From UBA8437 sp963694825 (GTDB lineage Bacteria > Planctomycetota > Planctomycetia > Planctomycetales > Planctomycetaceae), in assembly GCA_963694825.1 (NCBI GenBank), contig CAVOEV010000123.1, forward strand, positions 1 through 13,083: DNA of 13,083 nucleotides, given 5' to 3'. Both the position numbers and the translations under genes were made by a program. A model generated the notes under the pieces. The model saw only the letters and a program-made list of their open reading frames with translations. It had not been told where the DNA came from and made no database searches. Of this stretch, positions 7,238 through 13,083 are shown one piece after another (within the stretch, counting starts at the first letter, position 1; each line of letters begins with the position of its first letter).

Positions 7238-7291
7238 CGAATCTTCGGGAGTAGCACTCCTTGAGATCGGCTGTACGGGTTTGTGAAACCC
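7238..7291 (-). promoter_or_regulatory. Cluster of three short perfect inverted repeats in the leader of the DUF1571 gene
   Basis: Reading toward the gene there is GGGTTT-n3-AAACCC (7277-7291), GGAGT-n3-ACTCC (7248-7260) and, directly abutting, CGAA-n2-TTCG (7238-7247). All arms are perfect. The last ends 16 bases before the start codon, just outside the AGGTG ribosome site. Together they could form a structured 5' leader, an operator or a weak attenuator; there is no U-tract. Confidence 0.35.
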
Positions 7292-7436
7292 AGCCCGGCG
7301 ACCACGGCACGAAGAACCGCGCCACGGCAGACAACTCAGATGTCCGGCCCCAACGGCGGACCTCGCAACGACAACCTGACCCGAAGAGCCCCGACAGACT
7401 CGGCAGCTTCCCCAGCTTCTCAACGCCGCGAGCCGC

Positions 7437-8414
7437 CTACGGCTTCGGACGGCGAGTCTGTTGCGGCTTGGCTCGCGAGGTCTTCCCAGTCGGATCACTC
7501 TTCGGGATCAGCGGGACCAGCTCGATCAACACGTCCGTATCGACCGGAGGGATCCTTTCCATGAATGCTTCGTACAAGAGACCGGTTTCCTGCGAGCTGC
7601 TGGCCCGAGCGATGTCGAGCGTCGCGGTCGGAAAATTGGCTACGCAGACCAGGTTGCCGTTCTCGGCCCGGTAAACCTTCTTGCCCGTCTTCATGTCGGT
7701 CACAAAACCGCTGCCGGCAAAGACCCAGTGAGCCGTCATCTGCGTCGGTTGACTCTGAGCAAACAACAACTCCACCGCCTTGCCGAACACCCGGTCGCTG
7801 CTCAGCTTCAAGAACGCGTCGCGTCGGGCGGCCCGCATCGGCCCGAACCAGACCAGTTCCGCATTCTTCTCGTCAAAGACCAGCTTCGGCTTTTCCTCTG
7901 GCAGAACCAGGCCAGCGGGCAGCTTGGCCAGCGGGACGCTGAAGTAACGCCCGGTGGCCCGTCGGAGCCACCGCTGGGCACGGACCCGACGAGGCGTCCC
8001 CGACTTGTCCTTCCACTGCAAGTAGATCTCGATGCGCTGTCCGGTCGGAGCCTTGAAGTCGGGCACCAGTTCGCCTCCCTTCAACCGCTTGTAATGACGG
8101 ACCGGAGTCCCCTGCCTGGCACCCAATGCCAGCAGCCCGGCGTGAACCACCGCCGCCTTGGCGTCCAAAGTCAGAATCGATTCGTGTTCCTTCGTCTGCT
8201 TCAAACAGCACAGCATCTCGAGCACACGGTCCCGAGCACAAACGCGGGCCCGCAACAGCAATCGCTTGCCAGCCCGATCCAGCAGTACGGTGCCCTGAGG
8301 ATTCAGAGCGACGGGTTTCGTCGAGACCGTCTTCGGTGTCGGCTTGGGCTGAGCAACCAGACACGCCGATTGCAAAACCGACACCGCACACAACCCCGCC
8401 AGCCAACGACTCAT
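7437..8414 (-). CDS. YdjY-family secreted protein of unknown function
   Basis: A 325-residue protein from the ATG at 8414, fixed by a strong GAGGAGGT site six bases upstream. Residues 1-21 form a signal peptide (cleavage probably after LVA). C18 is preceded by QSA, which is a poor lipobox, so a lipoprotein is possible but not favoured. The body carries blocks recalled from the planctomycete YdjY family: LEMLCCLKQTKEHES (65-79), HAGLLALGA (91-99), VFAGSGF (231-237), CVANFPTA (257-264) and ERIPP (286-290). It ends in a basic Pro/Lys/Arg tail from about 307. No catalytic motif is evident, although CLKQTKEHE is strongly conserved in my recollection and could be functional. It lies 86 bases after the hydrolase gene on the same strand and is followed by the DUF1571 gene, so a shared envelope role is plausible but unproven. 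Confidence 0.82.
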   Translation of the reverse strand: MSRWLAGLCAVSVLQSACLVAQPKPTPKTVSTKPVALNPQGTVLLDRAGKRLLLRARVCARDRVLEMLCCLKQTKEHESILTLDAKAAVVHAGLLALGARQGTPVRHYKRLKGGELVPDFKAPTGQRIEIYLQWKDKSGTPRRVRAQRWLRRATGRYFSVPLAKLPAGLVLPEEKPKLVFDEKNAELVWFGPMRAARRDAFLKLSSDRVFGKAVELLFAQSQPTQMTAHWVFAGSGFVTDMKTGKKVYRAENGNLVCVANFPTATLDIARASSSQETGLLYEAFMERIPPVDTDVLIELVPLIPKSDPTGKTSRAKPQQTRRPKP

Positions 8415-8420
8415 TGCTCG

Positions 8421-8428
8421 ACCTCCTC
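8421..8428 (-). promoter_or_regulatory. Strong Shine-Dalgarno site of the YdjY-family gene
   Basis: The complement reads GAGGAGGT, a near-complete match to the anti-SD sequence, six bases before the ATG. It is the best ribosome site in the window and contrasts with the macrodomain and glycosyltransferase genes, which show none. Confidence 0.75.
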
Positions 8429-8500
8429 AACCACTTCGTCGACACCCAATCTAACAGACAGTCTACCAACAAGTCTCAACACGCGGGCCTGATCCCGATG

Positions 8501-9382
8501 TCAGCGTCCGGCCACCACGCCACCACACAACTCGTCCAGCCAACCCAGAAGATCCGCGATGAACTCGTCCCGACAGTCTTCAAACTCCAACGTGTGCTCG
8601 GCAGTCGGATACTCCAGCCGCCGTCTCGTCTCCGAAGCAAACCGCTCGAACAACTCGCCAACTGCGGCATTGTCGAGAATCCTGTCGCCACCGGCGAGCA
8701 TCAACAGCGAAGGGCAGACGACACGAGCCACCGCCTCGTCGAGCTCTCGATCCAGGTCCTGATTGGCCAGCAGGAAACCAACGGTCACGTCTCGCAACGT
8801 CAATGGGTCGTTGCGGATGAACCGCTGCCAATCCCGGTTCCTCGTAAAAAGAGCAGGATCCTGCAGAGGAATCTCGACCAGCTTGTCGCGGATCTCCAAC
8901 CGCCTGGCCAACCCCAAACGAAACCTCGCCCACCAACCCGGACCAACTCGAGCTCTGAGCCCCGGGTACAGCAACGCCAAGGCGTCGACCAGGTCGGGAC
9001 GCCGCGACGCCACGATCGTCGCCAGCTTGCCACCCCAGCTGACGGCCTGGAGCACCACCGGGCTGTTCGGATTCTCCTGGTCGCGGCGATGACCGGCCTC
9101 GGCCAGGAACTGTGTCACGTCGTGCACCAGCCGATCCGCGTGCAACGCATCGCCACGCGAGTCGGGGTTACGTCCCGAACCGCGACGGTCCAGAAAACAG
9201 ACTTCGAACCCCGCTTCCGCCAGACGGCGACTCGAAGCCTCGTACCATCCCGAGTGACTCTGGATCCCGTGCAACGCCACCACGTAACCCCGCACCGTCG
9301 ACCCCACCGACGGCCACCGCTGCCAGGCCAGACGGCGACCGTCAGAGACAACCATCTCGTGATGCTCGGCCTCGATCCTCAT
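8501..9382 (-). CDS. Alpha/beta-fold hydrolase (monoacylglycerol lipase/lysophospholipase-like)
   Basis: A cytoplasmic protein of 293 residues from the ATG at 9382, with no signal peptide. The oxyanion-side HGIQSHSGWY is at 38-47. The nucleophile elbow AVSWGG places S115, with Ala instead of the usual first Gly. The acid is D233 in LAGGDRILDN and the base H263 in AEHTLEFE, so the triad is complete. RRGSGRN (66-72) matches the lipase-like DxRGxGxS strand-turn. Family members hydrolyse monoacylglycerols, lysophospholipids or other esters; the substrate is unknown. An in-frame TTG at 9394 follows a GGAAGAG purine run and would overlap the macrodomain gene by 8 bases; the ATG starts 4 bases after that gene's stop. 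Either way translation is probably coupled to the macrodomain gene, which hints that the two act on related metabolites. Confidence 0.85.
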   Translation of the reverse strand: MRIEAEHHEMVVSDGRRLAWQRWPSVGSTVRGYVVALHGIQSHSGWYEASSRRLAEAGFEVCFLDRRGSGRNPDSRGDALHADRLVHDVTQFLAEAGHRRDQENPNSPVVLQAVSWGGKLATIVASRRPDLVDALALLYPGLRARVGPGWWARFRLGLARRLEIRDKLVEIPLQDPALFTRNRDWQRFIRNDPLTLRDVTVGFLLANQDLDRELDEAVARVVCPSLLMLAGGDRILDNAAVGELFERFASETRRRLEYPTAEHTLEFEDCRDEFIADLLGWLDELCGGVVAGR

Positions 9383-9386
9383 CTCG

Positions 9387-9926
9387 CTAACCAATCATCT
9401 CTTCCAGGACCCGCGAGTACGCTCCGTAATCGCCGTCACTGAATAATACGAACCGAACCAGGGATGGACGCCGTTGAGTTTCCAGAAAGCGCCGCACCTC
9501 GTCCAACGACGCCTCGGCCGCCAGGTCGACCGGGTACCCGTACACACCCGTGCTGATCGACGGAAACGCCACACTCTCGAGTCCCCTCTCAACCGTCAAC
9601 TCCAGACAACTCCGGTAACAGCCCCGCAACAACTCCTCCTCACCTTCACCTCCACCACGCCAAATCGGACCGACCGTGTGGAAGATGAACTGAGCCGAAA
9701 GGGCACCGGCAGAGGTCGGGACGGCGGTTCCCGGGTGACATCCATCAGGAAACTCCCGCTCGGTTTCCTCCATTACCGACGGACCCGCCGCGAGGTGAAT
9801 CGCACCATCCACCCCGCCACCACCAGCCAACTCGGAGTTCGCTGCATTGGCAATCGCGTCAACTTCCTGCAACGCGATGTCGCCCCGCACCAACTGAAGA
9901 CGACACTCTTCCACCATGATCAGCAT
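9387..9926 (-). CDS. MacroD-type macrodomain protein (putative O-acetyl-ADP-ribose / ADP-ribosyl hydrolase)
   Basis: A single macrodomain of 179 residues, full family length. LVRGDIALQEVDAIANAANS leads to the ADP-ribose loop: N30 in NAAN and GGGGVDGAIHLAAG (35-48). D40, ten residues after N30, corresponds to the catalytic Asp of MacroD/YmdB enzymes. The phosphate loop SISTGVYGYP is at 124-132 and IFHTVGP at 81-87. This family deacetylates O-acetyl-ADP-ribose and removes mono-ADP-ribose from acidic side chains, in the cytoplasm. Starts at ATG 9926 or ATG 9917 are both possible and neither has a Shine-Dalgarno site. It is the first gene of the minus-strand group, translationally close to the alpha/beta hydrolase, and is transcribed divergently from the glycosyltransferase. 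Family is sure; physiological substrate is unknown. Confidence 0.92.
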   Translation of the reverse strand: MLIMVEECRLQLVRGDIALQEVDAIANAANSELAGGGGVDGAIHLAAGPSVMEETEREFPDGCHPGTAVPTSAGALSAQFIFHTVGPIWRGGGEGEEELLRGCYRSCLELTVERGLESVAFPSISTGVYGYPVDLAAEASLDEVRRFLETQRRPSLVRFVLFSDGDYGAYSRVLEEMIG

Positions 9927-9996
9927 CGTAGACGTAGGTACTCACGAAACCTGGTGCTGGGGCCACAGTTCGAGGCTCCCTCGATACCGCTCCTTC

Positions 9997-10004
9997 AGTA
10001 TACT
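9997..10004. promoter_or_regulatory. Palindromic -10-like element between divergent macrodomain and glycosyltransferase genes
   Basis: AGTATACT is a perfect palindrome that presents TATACT (five of six -10 matches) on both strands. It lies 42 bases before the glycosyltransferase GTG and 70 bases before the macrodomain ATG. No convincing -35 hexamer is present for either direction, so this is only a candidate. Confidence 0.25.
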
Positions 10005-10046
10005 TCTCGCCACATCCTCGTACATCCAGCCACGCCAACTCGTACC

Positions 10047-11213
10047 GTGACCAACCACACACCCATCACCGTATCGCTGCTCATCCCGACACTCGATCGC
10101 TCGGGTGCCGAAAAGCAACTCGTCTCACTCGCCTGTGGCCTGTCTCGAGACGAATTCCAGGTCGAGGTCATTGCGCTCACGCGCGGCGGGCCGCTGGAAA
10201 CCGAGCTGACACAACACCAGATCCCACTGACGATCATCGGCAAACGACACCGGCTCGACCTCCAGGCACTCAGACGACTCCGACAACACCTCGCCACCAA
10301 CCGACCCAACCTGCTGCACACCTGGCTGTTTGCCGCCAACGCCTACGGTCGAATCGCACGGACCGCCAGCCCAACGACCCGTGTCATCGTCTCGGAACGA
10401 TGCGTCGACAGCTGGAAACGACGCTGGCAATTGTGGATCGACCGGCGACTGATCACTCGAACCGACCAGTTCCTGGCCAACTCGCAGGCGGTTGCCGAGT
10501 TCTATCGTTCGGTGGGAGTGGAGGCCGAGCGGATCGACGTGATCCCCAACGGGATCGACGCGCGGTCCGTACCGCTCGCTGGCAACGGACCGGATCATGC
10601 CAGCCTGAGACGCGAAGTCCGCGACGAGTTTCACCTGCCTCACGATACCGCCCTCGTGACCACAGTCGGACGTCTCGCAGCTCAGAAACGAATCGATGAC
10701 CTGATCTGGGCCATCGAACTGCTCGGACATCTCGCCAAGAATGCTCACCTGCTGATCGTCGGAGACGGACCACGCCGCCAAGCTCTCCAACAGTACGCCC
10801 AGCAGGCAGGATGCCAGGATCGAGTCCACTTCGCCGGACACCGTGACGACGTGCCCCGGATCTACGCTGCCAGCAATGTGGCCTGGCTGGCCAGCGAATT
10901 CGAAGGTCAATCCAACAGCCTGATGGAAGCCATGGCCGCCGGGCTACCCGTCGTCGCCAGCGATATCCCCGCCAACGCCGAACTGGTCCAGGACGGAATC
11001 ACCGGTCACCTCGTCCCCGTCGGTGACGCTGCCGAGTTCGCCAAACGGACGGCACGACTCCTGGAAGACCCCGAACGGGCCACACAACTGGGACAGGCCG
11101 CTCGAAACAGAATTCTCGAACACCACAGCATCGAAGCCAACATCGACGCCCACGCCCGGCTCTATCGCAAAACCGCTCGACAACCGGATCCCCTCAACAG
11201 GAGCATCGCCTGA
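10047..11213 (+). CDS. Glycosyltransferase family 4 (GT-B fold)
   Basis: A protein of 388 residues from the GTG at 10047. The N-terminal Rossmann domain (to about 170) starts with ITVSLLIPTLDRSGAEKQL, whose small-residue loop is typical of acceptor-side GT4 domains. LLHTWLFAANAYGRIA follows. IDVIPNGID begins the C-terminal nucleotide-sugar domain, with TVGRLAAQKRIDDLI, LLIVGDGPRR, VHFAGHRDDVPRIYAASN and the EX7E motif E286 to E294. Such retaining enzymes transfer a sugar from a nucleotide donor to a growing surface glycan at the cytoplasmic face of the membrane. The same frame stays open leftwards through the antisense strand of the macrodomain gene; starting there is rejected because the added residues are not protein-like. 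The amidotransferase gene starts 4 bases after its stop, so the two are one operon and probably part of an exopolysaccharide or O-antigen locus. Donor and acceptor are unknown. Confidence 0.9.
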   Translation: MTNHTPITVSLLIPTLDRSGAEKQLVSLACGLSRDEFQVEVIALTRGGPLETELTQHQIPLTIIGKRHRLDLQALRRLRQHLATNRPNLLHTWLFAANAYGRIARTASPTTRVIVSERCVDSWKRRWQLWIDRRLITRTDQFLANSQAVAEFYRSVGVEAERIDVIPNGIDARSVPLAGNGPDHASLRREVRDEFHLPHDTALVTTVGRLAAQKRIDDLIWAIELLGHLAKNAHLLIVGDGPRRQALQQYAQQAGCQDRVHFAGHRDDVPRIYAASNVAWLASEFEGQSNSLMEAMAAGLPVVASDIPANAELVQDGITGHLVPVGDAAEFAKRTARLLEDPERATQLGQAARNRILEHHSIEANIDAHARLYRKTARQPDPLNRSIA

Positions 11214-11217
11214 AGCC

Positions 11218-13083
11218 ATGTGTGGATTCGCCGGAGCCAGTTGGATCGAACCGCGATTCGCGATCGACGCGGATACACTCGACGCGATGACCCGCGTGCT
11301 CGAACATCGAGGCCCCGATCAGGCAGGATCGTGGTTCGATTCGCACACCGCTCTGGGACACCGTCGACTCTCGATCATCGACCTCGACTCGGGACGACAA
11401 CCGCTCGCCAACGAAGACGGCAGCCTGCAGGTCGTCTTCAACGGCGAAATCTACAACTACCGCGAACTGCGAAACGACCTGAAACGCCGAGGACACCACT
11501 TCGCCACACAATCCGACACCGAAGTGATCGTGCACCTGTACGAAGAGTACGGTGACAGCTGCCTGGAACACCTGCGAGGCATGTTCGCACTGGCCGTCTG
11601 GGACGTCAGACGACAGAGACTGATGCTCGCTCGGGATCGCATGGGACAAAAGCCTCTCATCTATCGCCAGGAACCCGGTCGGCTGCTGTTCGCCAGCGAA
11701 CTGAAAGCCCTGCTCCAGGTCCCCAACGCACCCCGCCAACTCGACCCCGTTGCACTCGACCAGTTCCTCACCTACCAGTACGTCCCCCACCCACGCACCA
11801 TGCTCGCCGGATACTGCAAACTGCCTCCGGCACACATGGCCGTCTACCACGACGGTCGACTCGAAGTCACCCGCTACTGGAAGCCAGGCTACCAGCAACC
11901 CATCACCGGCCGCAGCCGGGGTGAATGGAAAGAGGCGTTGCGTGAAACATTGACCGAGGCAGTTCGACTGCGGCTCCGCAGTGATGTCCCGCTCGGAGCC
12001 TTCCTCTCCGGCGGAGTCGACTCGACCATCATCGCCGGGCTGATGCAGGAACAGAGCCAGACACCCGTACATACCTTCTCGATCGGGTTCCCCGTCGAGC
12101 AGTTCGACGAACGGCAATACGCCCGGTTGGCAGCAAAACACCTGGGAACGATTCACCACGAATCGGTCGTCGAACCCAAGGCACTCGAGATCCTGCCTCG
12201 ACTGGCCTGGCACTACGACGAACCCTTCGGCGACCCGTCGGCCATCCCCACCATGTACCTCTCGGAAATGACCCGAAACGACGTCACCGTGGCACTCTCG
12301 GGAGACGGTGGCGACGAACTGTTTGCCGGCTACGACCGCTACCGTGCCGTCCATCTCGCCTCACGCATCGATCGGATGCCCGGCCCGTTGCGAGCCATCG
12401 CCACCTCGCCCGCCTGGCGACTGCTGCCCGCCTCGACTCGCCAGAAATCGTTGTTCAGACGAGGCAAACGGTTTGCCGAAGCCCTGGGCGAATCGCCCGA
12501 ACACCGCTACCTGAAGTGGATCGGCATCTTCGATGCGCGACGACGCTCGGACCTCTGGACCAACGAATTCCGCGAACAACTCGGATCCTCCAACGCCGCC
12601 AGTTTCCTGATCGATGCCTACGACGAATGCCCCGAACGTGGCTTCGTCACACGCACCACCTGTGCCGATGTGATGACCTACCTGCCCTGCGATATTCTCA
12701 ACAAGGTCGACATCGCCAGCATGGCCTACAGCCTGGAATGCCGCAGCCCGCTGCTGGATCACCACGTCGTCGAACTGGCCGCCAGGATGCCGATGTCCCA
12801 AAAACGCCAGGGACGACGCGGCAAAACCATCCTCGTCGACACCTTCGCCGATCTGCTGCCCGACTCGATCCAGTCTCGACCCAAAATGGGGTTCGGCGTG
12901 CCGTTGGATCAGTGGTTCCGCAACGAGTTGAGACCGCTGCTGGAAGACGTACTGCTCGATCCGGTGGCGATCGCACGAGGCTACTTCCGGCCCGAAGCCG
13001 TTCGGCAACTCGTCGACGAACACGTCAGCAACCGCTGGGACCACAGCTACCGGCTGTGGTGCCTGGTCTGCCTGGAGGTCTGG
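11218..13083 (+). CDS. asnB: Glutamine-hydrolysing asparagine synthetase-like amidotransferase (partial, 3' end outside window)
   Basis: 622 codons from ATG 11218, still open at the right edge; family members are about 600-650 residues, so little is missing. Cys2 follows the initiator Met and is the class II glutaminase nucleophile. LEHRGPDQAGSW, LGHRRLSIIDL, FNGEIYNY (74-81) and SDTEV (99-103) complete the glutaminase domain. The synthetase domain has the PP-loop SGGVDS (264-269), YDEPFGDPSAIPT and SGDGGDELFAGYDRYR from 361. Ammonia from glutamine is passed to an ATP-activated carboxylate. Family knowledge gives aspartate as the standard substrate, but copies in polysaccharide loci, including exosortase-associated ones, may amidate sugar or other acids. 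It follows the GT4 gene by 4 bases with only a distant CAGGAG, suggesting translational coupling. This context favours a surface-polysaccharide role over basal asparagine synthesis, as an inference. Confidence 0.93.
   Translation, partial: MCGFAGASWIEPRFAIDADTLDAMTRVLEHRGPDQAGSWFDSHTALGHRRLSIIDLDSGRQPLANEDGSLQVVFNGEIYNYRELRNDLKRRGHHFATQSDTEVIVHLYEEYGDSCLEHLRGMFALAVWDVRRQRLMLARDRMGQKPLIYRQEPGRLLFASELKALLQVPNAPRQLDPVALDQFLTYQYVPHPRTMLAGYCKLPPAHMAVYHDGRLEVTRYWKPGYQQPITGRSRGEWKEALRETLTEAVRLRLRSDVPLGAFLSGGVDSTIIAGLMQEQSQTPVHTFSIGFPVEQFDERQYARLAAKHLGTIHHESVVEPKALEILPRLAWHYDEPFGDPSAIPTMYLSEMTRNDVTVALSGDGGDELFAGYDRYRAVHLASRIDRMPGPLRAIATSPAWRLLPASTRQKSLFRRGKRFAEALGESPEHRYLKWIGIFDARRRSDLWTNEFREQLGSSNAASFLIDAYDECPERGFVTRTTCADVMTYLPCDILNKVDIASMAYSLECRSPLLDHHVVELAARMPMSQKRQGRRGKTILVDTFADLLPDSIQSRPKMGFGVPLDQWFRNELRPLLEDVLLDPVAIARGYFRPEAVRQLVDEHVSNRWDHSYRLWCLVCLEVW

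Noticed and set aside
7431..7444. AGCCG/CGGCT hairpin at the end of the YdjY-family gene as an intrinsic terminator
   Set aside because: The stem is only 5 bp, encloses the stop codon in its loop and has no T-tract after it on the minus strand.
8449..8479. TTGAGA and TTAGAT as a promoter for the YdjY-family gene on the minus strand
   Set aside because: The spacing is 19 bases and the -10 matches only three of six positions, too weak to list.
9474..10046. In-frame upstream extension of the glycosyltransferase
   Set aside because: It lies antisense to the clear macrodomain gene and the added residues show no protein-like pattern; GT4 homology begins right after the GTG at 10047.
11194..12354. 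Minus-strand open frame of about 386 codons opposite the asparagine-synthetase-like gene
   Set aside because: It is a shadow of the well-supported amidotransferase frame, without recognisable motifs.
1..13083. CRISPR array, tRNA/rRNA genes, insertion sequences, toxin-antitoxin or anti-phage defence modules
   Set aside because: None of the expected repeats, structures or protein families was seen; the macrodomain and HD proteins alone, in this context, do not make a defence system.

Overview
The window is a GC-rich, gene-dense bacterial segment that looks like a member of the Planctomycetes, probably Pirellulaceae-like. This rests on recalled family knowledge: DUF1571 and YdjY-type secreted proteins, large Sec-exported two-domain acetyl-xylan-esterase-like hydrolases, and short operons with mixed use of Shine-Dalgarno sites are typical of that phylum. 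No rRNA, tRNA, CRISPR array, insertion sequence or phage gene was seen. No stretch over 300 bases lacks a gene.

Left part (1-2843, all minus strand). A two-gene unit encodes a tandem-domain universal stress protein and, 28 bases on, an ArsB/NhaD/SLC13-type ion transporter. A plausible extended -10 promoter precedes it. Downstream, after an 18-bp tandem duplication, comes the start of an HD-domain phosphohydrolase that runs off the left edge.

Middle (3022-6121, plus strand). A secreted 710-residue esterase-like protein has one intact and one apparently degenerate alpha/beta-hydrolase domain. A very C-rich, G-poor spacer that looks like a Rho-utilisation site follows. Then comes hemQ (coproheme decarboxylase) with its Tyr, Lys, His and Gln active-site positions intact. 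Its stop codon overlaps the stop codon of the next gene, which is convergent.

Middle right (6118-9926, minus strand). In transcription order these are a MacroD-type macrodomain protein, an alpha/beta hydrolase coupled to it, a YdjY-family secreted protein, and a membrane-anchored DUF1571 protein whose leader holds three closely packed inverted repeats. The last two are envelope proteins of unknown function.

Right edge (10047-13083, plus strand). A GT4 glycosyltransferase and a glutamine-dependent asparagine-synthetase-like amidotransferase lie 4 bases apart. They look like the beginning or middle of a surface or exopolysaccharide locus that continues past the window.

No clearly new multi-gene system is evident. 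The observations most worth a second look are the degenerate second hydrolase domain, the acid-free basic N-terminus and structured leader of the DUF1571 gene, the macrodomain-hydrolase pair, the Usp-transporter pair, the rut-like spacer and the isolated hemQ.
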